From an uncultured Alphaproteobacteria bacterium (GTDB taxonomy: Bacteria > Pseudomonadota > Alphaproteobacteria > HIMB59), in contig CABZNL010000007.1 of assembly GCA_902527045.1 (NCBI GenBank), positions 1 through 61,892 on the forward strand: DNA of 61,892 nucleotides. The letters run 5' to 3'. The notes beneath the pieces were generated by a model. It had not been told where the DNA came from. It was given only the letters and a program-made list of their open reading frames with translations, and did no database searches. A program made the position numbers and the translations under genes. Below are positions 45,600 through 54,186 of this stretch, in pieces; the first letter of the stretch is position 1; each line of letters begins with the position of its first letter.

Positions 45600-47254
45600 T
45601 GCAAATAGATTTAAGAAAACCGGAATTAGTCATGAAATTAGACCGATTAGGCTCCTTTCATCAATCTAAATTGTCTTTTCTAAGAAGTTTTATAAGAGAA
45701 TTTAAGAATTGGGAATTTAAAACTCATGAGTTCAACTTAGATAATCGAGGCTTTGGTTATATTGTTTATGTTGTAAATAATGGGCAAAAACAATACTCCC
45801 TAATTTGCTTTTCAAATCATATTGAAGATAGTGAAAGATCTGATCGAGTTATAGCTACGAAATGGGATGCATCTTTTGTTTTATTTGATGGAGTTCCAGC
45901 TAAAGAGGATATTGAAAGGCTTAAAGCTAATGTTCCTCTCCAAGAGCAGGGAAGAGTGAGTGAAAAGGAACTTTGCCTATCTCGAGCTAACAAATCAGTA
46001 CGTGTTTTTGAACATGTAGTAGATAAACTGTCTAAAGGTATACAACCTGATACTAAGCTTCTATACAGCGTGGGTTATCTTTATCGAACTACTGCTGTTT
46101 ATGGCTCTGGAAAATTTGGATTAGCTGATCGAATTAAAATTCAAGATAGAGAAGAGCTTAAAGGGCCATTCAGATTGGAGATGATGCTTGTATACCTTGC
46201 AAGACAATTTACTTTCGATGTCGTCAACCATGTGGCTCACTTTCGCTCTCCAAGCAAGGCAATTAAACTTAGCGAAGATATTGCTAGAAATTTAGGTATT
46301 GGTAATTCTACAGGTTTGGGAATGGCACCCTTTATAGTAAATCATCCAGCTTTATTAAATCAATGGATCATTGCAAAAGAAAAAGCATTAAAAGCCATTC
46401 GATCAATTTTATCTGTTAGTCAAAAAGATAAAGATATTTTTGAGTCATATCTCTCTGCTATTCAAGAGAATATTAAATATTGGAATACGGAAAGTGATTA
46501 CCAAAAGAAAAAAAATAAACAGCTTTTAAAGGACTTAGATAGTTTTCAAAATTTTTATTCAACATATACCTTGAAAAATTATTTTTGGAATTCTATTTAC
46601 GAGTGGACAGAAGCAAATACTCAATCTGAATGCTGTGAGTTTATTGTTTCATTAATGATGGAAGTTTATCCAGATATTGTAGAACCTCTCAGTTATGAAA
46701 TGTCTATAAATGAAGATAAGTACTTTGATATTGATACATCAAAGACAATAGGTGAGGTGTGTAAATTAATTGAAAATCAATATACCTGGTTGCTAAATAT
46801 TGATTTTGATAACAAAGAAAATATTTTTAATTTTTGGTATTACTCAAAAAATAAACAAGAGCCTCGAATGTCAGATAGATTTTCTGAGGAAGGCTCAGAA
46901 TTAGAGCTACCCCTAGCTATAGCAAGAGATATAAGTGAACTTTATGGTGATTTAAAATCTTATGATTTAAACAGAGACTTAGGCTATTATTTGTTAAAAA
47001 GTCAAGAATATCGACATATATTAAGAAGAGTTCTGGTATGTGAAAAACTGCCCTACTCAGAAATTCAAGATAACACTATCTCAAAAACTTTAATCCCAGT
47101 TGATATGATACGACTAAAGTTATCTTTTTTTGGTGCGACACGATTTGATCCCCGTTCTGATCGTTGGGTAAGAATTACTATGTATCAAGGTGCTCCCTTA
47201 ATGAAAGAAATAAGAACATCTAACGATACGTGGTCTTACAAAAAGATAGCTTAA
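45599..47254 (+). CDS. Large conserved-looking protein of unknown function
   Basis: A 551-residue soluble protein from the ATG at 45599, which overlaps the upstream TGA; a TTG three bases earlier is also in frame. I cannot name the family. It has no signal or membrane helix. Blocks that look conserved include RTTAVYGSGKFGLADR, MLVYLARQFTFDVVNHVAHFRS and FGATRFDPRSDRWVR. It sits between the M19 protein and a DUF3726-like protein, sharing one base with the latter. A catabolic enzyme or regulator for the imported onium compound is the contextual guess. Confidence 0.65.
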   Translation: MQIDLRKPELVMKLDRLGSFHQSKLSFLRSFIREFKNWEFKTHEFNLDNRGFGYIVYVVNNGQKQYSLICFSNHIEDSERSDRVIATKWDASFVLFDGVPAKEDIERLKANVPLQEQGRVSEKELCLSRANKSVRVFEHVVDKLSKGIQPDTKLLYSVGYLYRTTAVYGSGKFGLADRIKIQDREELKGPFRLEMMLVYLARQFTFDVVNHVAHFRSPSKAIKLSEDIARNLGIGNSTGLGMAPFIVNHPALLNQWIIAKEKALKAIRSILSVSQKDKDIFESYLSAIQENIKYWNTESDYQKKKNKQLLKDLDSFQNFYSTYTLKNYFWNSIYEWTEANTQSECCEFIVSLMMEVYPDIVEPLSYEMSINEDKYFDIDTSKTIGEVCKLIENQYTWLLNIDFDNKENIFNFWYYSKNKQEPRMSDRFSEEGSELELPLAIARDISELYGDLKSYDLNRDLGYYLLKSQEYRHILRRVLVCEKLPYSEIQDNTISKTLIPVDMIRLKLSFFGATRFDPRSDRWVRITMYQGAPLMKEIRTSNDTWSYKKIA

Positions 47255-47850
47255 TGCACTCCTTATATGAAATTGAAACAACAATTAAGAGATCATCGCG
47301 TGCTAAGGGATTAAGTTGGGGCGTTTCTGAGGAGGCTGGAAAAGCAGTAAGAGTATTAGAACAATCTAAATTTCAAGGATTAGAAAGTTTTAAAAGACTT
47401 ATCGATTTAGGTCTAACTAAGCTTAATAAACTTTTGGATGTAGGTCAATCTGATACAAGCAACCTTTGCCCCATACATTTTGGAATTTTTTTTCTTGACC
47501 AATCTCATAATAAAGATCTACATCGTATTCATAAGTTCAAGAATATAAATGAGCCCCTATTAATTCTTCCTTTTTTATCTAAGTCAGCGAAAAATAATTT
47601 ACTCTATTTTGATTTTAAGTCATCAGATTTAAATTTTACAATAAGTCCTGGGGATATTTTTTTTATAGATAAAAATGTTGTTCCTAATAATTTATCAGAT
47701 TTTTCATTAACCATTTCATCTCAAAGGAAAAGCTTATATGACCAAAGTTCTTGGGATTATCTATATAAACTATCACTTGAAACTTTTGTTGAAGAGACAG
47801 AAGAGAAGAAGATTTCTGGAGCTGGTGCTGGTTTAACAGATAATGATTAG
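47254..47850 (+). CDS. DUF3726-like protein
   Basis: A 198-residue protein starting at the ATG that overlaps the upstream TAA (TAATG); a GTG at 47230 would add eight residues but lies inside the previous gene. The N-terminus (SLYEIETTIKRSSRAKGLSWGVSEEAGKAVR) and the C-terminal SGAGAGLTDND resemble DUF3726. Function is unknown. It overlaps the exporter gene by eight bases. Adjacency with the 551-residue protein suggests that the two work together. Confidence 0.72.
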   Translation: MHSLYEIETTIKRSSRAKGLSWGVSEEAGKAVRVLEQSKFQGLESFKRLIDLGLTKLNKLLDVGQSDTSNLCPIHFGIFFLDQSHNKDLHRIHKFKNINEPLLILPFLSKSAKNNLLYFDFKSSDLNFTISPGDIFFIDKNVVPNNLSDFSLTISSQRKSLYDQSSWDYLYKLSLETFVEETEEKKISGAGAGLTDND

Positions 47851-48898
47851 TAGAAATATATCTGGAATTACAGTTATTTGTCTTATTTACATATTTGCAA
47901 TTTTTTTAAGACAACCCTTTAGTTATATTTTAAATATATCGGTTTTACCATTAAGTTTACTATGTCTTATTTTGGGAATATTGTTCTTCAATTTATTTCA
48001 ATTTTCAGAAAAAATTCTAGAAGGACGTGATTTTATAAAAAAAAATATTCTTCAATTAGCAATTGTATTGTTGGGTATAAAAATAAGTTTTACCCAACTT
48101 GCTAGCGTTAGTGTTCAATCATTAGGGATAATAATAATCACAATTTTGTTGATTTTATTGACATATTTAGCCCTTTCAAAGTTATGGCCTGTTCAAAAAG
48201 AGATCTCAAAATTATTGGCAATTGGAACGTCCATTTGCGGTGTTACAGCAATAATGGTCTCATCAAATGTTTTAAAATCTAAAGATTATGATGTTGGTAC
48301 AGCAGTATTGATTGTTGTTCTCTGGGGCAGCTTAGCTGTATTGGTTTATCCTTTTTTTATAGAATGGTATTTTATTACAGATCTAGCTAAGGGGATTTTT
48401 TTAGGTGTAGGTATCCATGATACAAGTCAAGTATTGGCTGCAGCAATGGTGCATAATGATTTATACCAAAATAATAAAGTTCTTGAAATCGCTACTATTA
48501 CTAAACTACTCAGAAATTTGTTTCTAGCAATATTAATTCCATCTTTAGTTATTTTAAAAAATAGAGCAGAAAAAACTACTTCCAAAAATTTATCAATTTT
48601 GGAAAAAATTAAAAATTCAATACCATTATTTGTAATAGGGTTTATTGTTTTAATTATAATTCGTGCAATTATAGATAATTATTATTTTAGTTCTATGACT
48701 TGGATTAATATTTTAGAAATTTTAGAAAATGTCATTACTATTTTTTTTGGTTTAGCATTAACTGCTCTTGGAGCTTCAATTAATTTGAAAAAAATATTCA
48801 GTCAAAGCTTTGTCCCTATAGTAATTGGAATGGTTTATAGTTTTGTAAGTTTTTTTACCATATGTATTTTGATTTTTATATTAGGACTAAACATCTAA
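47843..48898 (+). CDS. YeiH/UPF0324-family putative sulfate or sulfonate exporter
   Basis: A 351-residue protein with about ten helices. GTSICGVTAI, GIHDTSQVLAAAM and TKLLRNLFLA are the family motifs. Relatives are proposed to export sulfate or sulfite made during sulfonate breakdown. Here it closes the proW-proV-aldehyde dehydrogenase run, which suggests that the catabolic pathway yields a charged product that must leave the cell. Substrate is not proven for the family. Confidence 0.85.
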   Translation: MISRNISGITVICLIYIFAIFLRQPFSYILNISVLPLSLLCLILGILFFNLFQFSEKILEGRDFIKKNILQLAIVLLGIKISFTQLASVSVQSLGIIIITILLILLTYLALSKLWPVQKEISKLLAIGTSICGVTAIMVSSNVLKSKDYDVGTAVLIVVLWGSLAVLVYPFFIEWYFITDLAKGIFLGVGIHDTSQVLAAAMVHNDLYQNNKVLEIATITKLLRNLFLAILIPSLVILKNRAEKTTSKNLSILEKIKNSIPLFVIGFIVLIIIRAIIDNYYFSSMTWINILEILENVITIFFGLALTALGASINLKKIFSQSFVPIVIGMVYSFVSFFTICILIFILGLNI

Positions 48899-49450
48899 TT
48901 AAATTAAATTTTCTAAAGATTTTAATTTACTTCTTACAGTTTCATCGTGGGGAAGTATTTTTTCAAGCTCTTTATATGTGTAGTAAGCCTTACTTTTTTT
49001 ATTTTGTTTCTCATAAACTAAAGCCAAAACTCTTAATGCATCAAAATGTCTGGGCTCAAAAGATAAAACACTTAGAAGGTCTTCACGTGCCTCATTGATT
49101 TCTCCCTGATAATAATGAACGATTGCTCTTTGGTAATAGGCATCCATAAAATCATTTTGTTCAAGAATTATGAGAGATAGGTAATCTTCCGCCTCTTGGT
49201 ATTGCCTAAACCTTATAAAATGCCCAATATTACTCATTTTTTGTTGTATTTCTTCACTTTTTGAAATTTTCCAAATTCTCATAATAGCGCCCTTAATTTC
49301 TTCTTGGGATTCCTTATCTAGTGGTTCTTTTAATAATTCAATTAAATAGTCTACACGATCTGAATTGCTGTTTGCATGTACCTGAGATATACAAATTTGG
49401 TGTAATAATAATACTAAAATAATAAAAAAATATCGTTTGCTTTGTATCAA
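48899..49450 (-). CDS. Exported TPR-repeat protein
   Basis: A 183-residue protein with a signal peptide (residues about 6-27, ending VHA) and at least two tetratricopeptide repeats near residues 105-170 (AYYQRAIVHYYQGEINEARE and ALRVLALVYEKQNKKSKAYY). TPRs mediate protein contacts, so this is likely a periplasmic scaffold. The start is TTG. It stands alone on the minus strand between two plus-strand runs and is divergent from dmdA. Confidence 0.8.
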   Translation of the reverse strand: MIQSKRYFFIILVLLLHQICISQVHANSNSDRVDYLIELLKEPLDKESQEEIKGAIMRIWKISKSEEIQQKMSNIGHFIRFRQYQEAEDYLSLIILEQNDFMDAYYQRAIVHYYQGEINEAREDLLSVLSFEPRHFDALRVLALVYEKQNKKSKAYYTYKELEKILPHDETVRSKLKSLENLI

Positions 49451-49479
49451 GAATACATATTAACTAAATCCGAAATTTT

Positions 49480-50586
49480 ATGAACCATTTAATCGCTAAA
49501 AGTGCTCGACTTCGTTCCACGCCCTATACCAAAAGAATAGAAGAGTATGGGGTTCAATCCTACACAGTTTACAATCATATGATTTTACCTGCATCTTTTA
49601 AAGGGGTAGAGGAAGACTGTCTTCATCTTAAAAACAATGTCCAGGTTTGGGATGTATCGGTAGAAAGGCAAGTCCAATTTAAAGGTCCTGATGCTGCAAA
49701 GCTTACACAGCTTATTACTTGTAGAGATCTATCTAATGCAAAAGATTATCTTTGTTACTATGCGCCAATTATTGACGAAAAAGGAAAAATTCTTAATGAT
49801 CCATTAATTATGAAAGTTGGTGATGATACTTGGTGGTTATCCATAGCCGACTCAGATATCTTATTATATGCAAAGGGTATTACCATTGGTATGAATTTAG
49901 ATGTCGAAATTACAGAACCCAATGTCAATATATTAGCTGTACAAGGACCTAAATCTTTTGATTTGATGGAGAGAGTCTTTGGTGAAGAAATAAAAAAATT
50001 AAAATTTTTTAATTTCAAAAGATATGAATTTCAAGGCCATAAATTGTTAATCGCAAGATCAGGTTGGTCGAAACAAGGTGGATTTGAAATTTATGTTGAT
50101 GATGATCAAATTGGTCTAAATCTTTATGATAGCTTGATTAATAATGGTGAAGATTTAAATGTCAGACCAGGCTGTCCAAATTTAATTGAAAGGATTGAGG
50201 GAGGTCTGCTTTCTTTTGGGAATGATATGACCATGGAAGATACTCCCCTAGAATGTGGCCTAAATCCTTTTGTTTCATTTAATCCAGATATACATTACCT
50301 AGGAAAATCAATACTAGAAAAACAAAATCGAGAAGGAGTACAAAGGTCCTTAATTGGTTTAAAACTCAAGCTTGATGATTTAACTATAACAAAATATTTA
50401 CCTATCCAATTAGATGGCCAGATTATTGGTGAATTAAGATCTGGTTGTTTTAGCCCTGATTTTGGTTGTTGTCTTGGTATCGCAATGATACAAACCAAGT
50501 TTCAAAATTTTAATGAAGTTAAGACACTGTTGATTGATAATCTAGAAGTGCAATCGCAGATGACGACAATACCTTTTTCAAAATAA
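49480..50586 (+). CDS. dmdA: Dimethylsulfoniopropionate demethylase
   Basis: A 368-residue GcvT-fold enzyme with the motif set of DmdA: RLRSTPYTKRIEEYGVQSYT, YNHMILP, VWDVSVERQV, KLTQLITCRDLS, SGWSKQGGFEIY and CPNLIERIEGG. DmdA moves a methyl group from DMSP to tetrahydrofolate, giving methylmercaptopropionate; SAR11 and marine roseobacters use it for carbon and reduced sulfur. The length is normal. It is followed by an MFS transporter and a RidA protein. Downstream dmdB, dmdC and dmdD are not in the window. A paralogue lies at 56531-57682. Confidence 0.9.
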   Translation: MNHLIAKSARLRSTPYTKRIEEYGVQSYTVYNHMILPASFKGVEEDCLHLKNNVQVWDVSVERQVQFKGPDAAKLTQLITCRDLSNAKDYLCYYAPIIDEKGKILNDPLIMKVGDDTWWLSIADSDILLYAKGITIGMNLDVEITEPNVNILAVQGPKSFDLMERVFGEEIKKLKFFNFKRYEFQGHKLLIARSGWSKQGGFEIYVDDDQIGLNLYDSLINNGEDLNVRPGCPNLIERIEGGLLSFGNDMTMEDTPLECGLNPFVSFNPDIHYLGKSILEKQNREGVQRSLIGLKLKLDDLTITKYLPIQLDGQIIGELRSGCFSPDFGCCLGIAMIQTKFQNFNEVKTLLIDNLEVQSQMTTIPFSK

Positions 50587-50624
50587 CTGTTGCATTCTTA
50601 AACTAAAAGTTTACCTATTCGCGG

Positions 50625-51890
50625 GTGTTTGGAACAATTTTAAATTCATGGGCACTTTTTAGTGGCTTTGGGCTAATAATGATAGCTCATACTCTCCAAG
50701 GAACTTTACTAAACATCAATTCTGTTTTTTTTAATTTTTCAGACTTTGAGATTGGTTATGTATTTACAGGATATTTCATTGGATTTCTGTTTAGCTCAAT
50801 TCAATGTCCTAAACTAATTAAAAATGTTGGGCATATCAGAGTATTTGCAGCATTCGCATCATTAGGATCGATAGCTATCTTATTACATTGGATTTTTGTC
50901 GATCCAGTTCTTTGGTTAATCTTTAGAATGATTACTGGTTTCTCCTATGCTGCCATTTATATAGTTTGTGAGAGCTGGTTAAATGATCGGGCAGATAACA
51001 AAACAAGAGGCCAATTAATTGGCTTCTATATGATTGTTTTATATATTTCTACGAGTATCGGAGTAATGTTAATAAATATAGGTACAACTACAGAAGCTCA
51101 TCTTTACATTCTATCATCTTTGTTGATATCCTTTGCTTTGGTTCCTATATTGCTTACTAAGAAACCTGCTCCTGAATTTACTACACCTAAATTTTTAAGT
51201 CTTAAAGACTTATATAATAAATCACCTATGGCTTTTGTAGGATCTTTTACAATTGGAATGATTTACAGTGCTTTATTCGGATTAATTGCAGTTTTTGGTG
51301 CTAAAATTGGTTTTAGTATATTTCAAATTTCAATTTTAGTTTTTGTAAATATGTTTATTGGAGCTATTTTTCAGTATCCTATTGGAAAAATCTCAGATCG
51401 TTATGATCGGAGAACTATTTTATTTGTACTAAATTTGATAGCTATTGGCTCTTTAATACTGGCCTTTATATTTGGTTCATTTTCATTTTATGTTCTATTA
51501 CTATTTATTGGTATTCATTCTGCTGTTTCATTACCTTATTACGCTGTCGTTATTTCACATATGAACGATTTCTTGGAAAAGGACGAAATTGTTTCAGCCA
51601 GCTCAACTTTAACACTTGTTAATGCTTTAGGTATGGTAGCAGGTCCTATGCTAGCCTCAGGTTTTATGGCTTACTTTGGACCCTATGGTTTTTTTATTTA
51701 TATGATAGTTGTGTATTCTTTAGTCGCTCCTTATAATTATTTTAGAATTAGAGTTGGAAGAACTAGTGATATCTATGAAGAAAATACACCTTCAATGATT
51801 GTCCCTAGAAATACATCTTCAATTGGGATGCAATTAGCTACAGAACAGATTATAAATAAAATTGAAGAGGAAGAGGAAGTCTCACATTGA
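50625..51890 (+). CDS. MFS transporter (YcaD-like)
   Basis: A 421-residue transporter with 12 helices, starting at GTG. NINSVFFNFSDFEIG, RMITGFSYAAIYIVCESWLND and GKISDRYDRRTILF are typical of the YcaD branch of MFS carriers. The C-terminus carries an acidic tail (EEEEEV). It lies 38 bases after dmdA and overlaps the RidA gene by four bases (TTGA). Substrate unknown; uptake or release of a compound in the DMSP/betaine pathways is plausible from context. Confidence 0.86.
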   Translation: MFGTILNSWALFSGFGLIMIAHTLQGTLLNINSVFFNFSDFEIGYVFTGYFIGFLFSSIQCPKLIKNVGHIRVFAAFASLGSIAILLHWIFVDPVLWLIFRMITGFSYAAIYIVCESWLNDRADNKTRGQLIGFYMIVLYISTSIGVMLINIGTTTEAHLYILSSLLISFALVPILLTKKPAPEFTTPKFLSLKDLYNKSPMAFVGSFTIGMIYSALFGLIAVFGAKIGFSIFQISILVFVNMFIGAIFQYPIGKISDRYDRRTILFVLNLIAIGSLILAFIFGSFSFYVLLLFIGIHSAVSLPYYAVVISHMNDFLEKDEIVSASSTLTLVNALGMVAGPMLASGFMAYFGPYGFFIYMIVVYSLVAPYNYFRIRVGRTSDIYEENTPSMIVPRNTSSIGMQLATEQIINKIEEEEEVSH

Positions 51891-52348
51891 ATATAGAGAA
51901 TAAATTACAAGAGTTAGGAATTGTTTTACCCAATCCTGCAAAACCAGCTGGAAGTTACAAACCTTGTGTAATAGTCGATAATACTGCTTATATTTCAGGC
52001 CAAGGTCCTCTCCTTGAGGATGGAAGTTTTGCAAAAGGTGTTGTAGGTAAAGATTTGAGCTTGGAATTAGCTAAAGAACATGCACAAAAATGTGGTTTGG
52101 CAATATTATCTGCCTTAAAAAATGAAATTAAAGACCTAGACAGAGTAGAACAATTAATCAAGTTGACAGGTTTTGTAAACTGTTTAGATAATTTCACTCA
52201 ACAGCCTCAGGTTATTAATGGTTGTTCAGATTTAATGCAAAAAATCTTTGGTGAAAAGGGGATACATGCTCGTGCGGCGGTTGGGGTGAATTCTCTTCCT
52301 TTAGGCTTCTCAGTTGAAATTGAAGCTATATTTAAATTAACTCCTTAA
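51887..52348 (+). CDS. RidA/YjgF-family protein
   Basis: A 153-residue RidA-family protein. AYISGQGPLLEDGS and the C-terminal GIHARAAVGVNSLPLG, with the conserved Arg, match the family; the longer length resembles the YjgH/atzoic subgroups and not classical RidA. RidA proteins hydrolyse reactive enamine/imine intermediates. The start TTG overlaps the upstream TGA. It may clear intermediates of amine catabolism here. Confidence 0.87.
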   Translation: MNIENKLQELGIVLPNPAKPAGSYKPCVIVDNTAYISGQGPLLEDGSFAKGVVGKDLSLELAKEHAQKCGLAILSALKNEIKDLDRVEQLIKLTGFVNCLDNFTQQPQVINGCSDLMQKIFGEKGIHARAAVGVNSLPLGFSVEIEAIFKLTP

Positions 52349-52416
52349 TTTCTTAATTGACAAATATTATTAATTAACAAAAAATCTTTATAAGAATTAA
52401 TTTTGAGAGTAGCGAC

Positions 52417-53547
52417 ATGAAGATTCAGTTTTCAAGTGACTCATTAAAAGTGACACACCAAAATAATGATTATGAATTACATCCTATTTGGCTAAGAGAA
52501 AGATTATCAGGTTATGACTATGTCGACAAAGATACAAATCAAAGACTATACGAACCCTCTTCCATTAAATTAGATTTACAAATTACAACAGCAAAAATTT
52601 TAGAAGAAAAACTTGATATTGAATTCAATGATGGGGCTAAAGGGAAATATAATATTCAAGATCTTCTTACAGAATTTGATAACGATAAAAACAAACGTGG
52701 CCCTTTGCCTAAAAGACTTCTTTGGAACTCAGATTTAAAAGTATTTCCAAGTGTAGAGTTTGAAGAAAATATGGCTGAGAAAGAGTCGATGTATAGACTT
52801 TTAGAGGATTTTTATAAATATGGTTTTGTAATTATAAAAAACGTTCCAGCAAAAGACCAATATTTACTCAAATTTGTGAGATCTATAGGTCCTGTTAAAG
52901 TGACTAACTTTGGAGAGTATTTTGATGTGATGTCCAAACCGAACCCCAATGATTTAGCTTATAAGCCTATTGCTCTTCCTCCACATACGGACAATCCCTA
53001 TAGAAAGCCAGCTGCGCCTGGAATTCAATTTTTACATTGTCTAAAAAATGAGGTCAGTGGTGGTTTTTCGACTCTAGTAGATGGTTTTGCAGTTGCTGAG
53101 TATATTAAGGTCAATTACCCTGAAGCTTTTGAGTCTTTGACTAAAACTAATCTTAGATATCAATTTGAAGACAAAGATATTATTTTAGAAAATTGGGGAG
53201 AGCTTATTGAGTTGGATAAAGAGGGAGACTACAAACAAGTAAGGTATAGCACAAGGGTTGATTATGTTCCGCCAATTGATCGAAAAAAACTTACAAATTT
53301 TTATAAAGCTAGAAAACTTCTAAGTGATTTATATTCCTCATCAGATTTTGAGATTAAGTTTAAGCTTAAAACCGGTGACGTTATGATGTTTGATAATCAT
53401 AGACTGCTTCATGGAAGAACCGCATACGATGCTAATGAAGGTGCCAGACACCTCCAGGGTTGTTATCTAGATTTTGACTCAACAGATGGCAAACTTAGGC
53501 ATTTGCATAGAAAATATGTACAAGATGGATTAAAAAATTTTGGTTGA
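52417..53547 (+). CDS. Gamma-butyrobetaine-dioxygenase-like Fe(II)/2-oxoglutarate oxygenase (TmpA candidate)
   Basis: A 376-residue two-domain enzyme. Residues 1-95 form the DUF971-like N-terminal domain (YELHPIWLRERLSGYDY); residues 110-370 the TauD/TfdA domain, with iron ligands His190 and Asp192 (PHTDNPY) and His332 in NHRLLHGR. The Cys cluster that binds zinc in gamma-butyrobetaine hydroxylase after WLR is absent. The HD-domain oxygenase candidate follows with an eight-base overlap. In the TmpA/TmpB pathway such an enzyme hydroxylates 2-(trimethylamino)ethylphosphonate next to phosphorus. Carnitine synthesis from gamma-butyrobetaine is the alternative. Confidence 0.82.
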   Translation: MKIQFSSDSLKVTHQNNDYELHPIWLRERLSGYDYVDKDTNQRLYEPSSIKLDLQITTAKILEEKLDIEFNDGAKGKYNIQDLLTEFDNDKNKRGPLPKRLLWNSDLKVFPSVEFEENMAEKESMYRLLEDFYKYGFVIIKNVPAKDQYLLKFVRSIGPVKVTNFGEYFDVMSKPNPNDLAYKPIALPPHTDNPYRKPAAPGIQFLHCLKNEVSGGFSTLVDGFAVAEYIKVNYPEAFESLTKTNLRYQFEDKDIILENWGELIELDKEGDYKQVRYSTRVDYVPPIDRKKLTNFYKARKLLSDLYSSSDFEIKFKLKTGDVMMFDNHRLLHGRTAYDANEGARHLQGCYLDFDSTDGKLRHLHRKYVQDGLKNFG

Positions 53548-54145
53548 TAAGAATGTAAAATTTAAACATATGAAAGATGGTGATAAAGAGGATTATTTAT
53601 TACTTCAAGAGTATGAGGAAAAATATGTCTCTTTAACTTATGAGAGAATTATCGAAGAACTATCAAGACAAGGACAAAATACTATGGAGGGCTATAAAAT
53701 TTCTAGACTAGATCATGGACTTCAATCAGCAACAAGAGCTTATAACGATGGGGCTGATATTGATTGGATTGTTGGAACATTACTTCATGATATAGGCGAT
53801 GGACTTGCTCCTCAAAATCACGATAGATTTTCTGCTGAGGTCATAAGACCTTATGTTAGAGAAGAAGTAACTTGGGTAGTTGAACATCATGGAATTTTTC
53901 AAATGATTTATTACGCCCATCATTATGGTTGGGATAGAAATGCGAGGGATAAATTTAAAGATAACATTTATTTTCAAACATGCGCTGAATTCTGCGAAAG
54001 ATGGGATCAAAAATCTTTTGACCCAGAATATGAGAATAAAGATCTAGATTTTTTTAAACCTATGATAAAAGAGATTTTTAATAGACCTCCATATAAAGAG
54101 GAATTCATTAAAAAAAACAAAGTTTTGGGATTACCAAAAATTTAA
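53540..54145 (+). CDS. HD-domain protein, candidate mixed-valent diiron oxygenase (TmpB/PhnZ-like)
   Basis: A 201-residue HD protein. Metal ligands line up as His59 (RLDHGLQSA), His83-Asp84 (LLHDIGD), His94 (NHDRF), His116 or 117 (VEHHGIF) and Asp156 (RWDQ), the spacing used by PhnZ-type diiron oxygenases. PhnZ has Tyr24 and Glu27 ten and seven residues before its first His; here those positions are Met49 and Tyr52, so the substrate pocket differs. The TTG start overlaps the dioxygenase stop region; an ATG at 53570 is possible. With the upstream enzyme it could cleave a hydroxyphosphonate to betaine and phosphate. A plain phosphohydrolase is the alternative. Confidence 0.75.
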   Translation: MVDKNVKFKHMKDGDKEDYLLLQEYEEKYVSLTYERIIEELSRQGQNTMEGYKISRLDHGLQSATRAYNDGADIDWIVGTLLHDIGDGLAPQNHDRFSAEVIRPYVREEVTWVVEHHGIFQMIYYAHHYGWDRNARDKFKDNIYFQTCAEFCERWDQKSFDPEYENKDLDFFKPMIKEIFNRPPYKEEFIKKNKVLGLPKI

Positions 54146-54186
54146 AATTAGCAAATCTAGATTATTTAGAGTCAGTATAAGATGAC

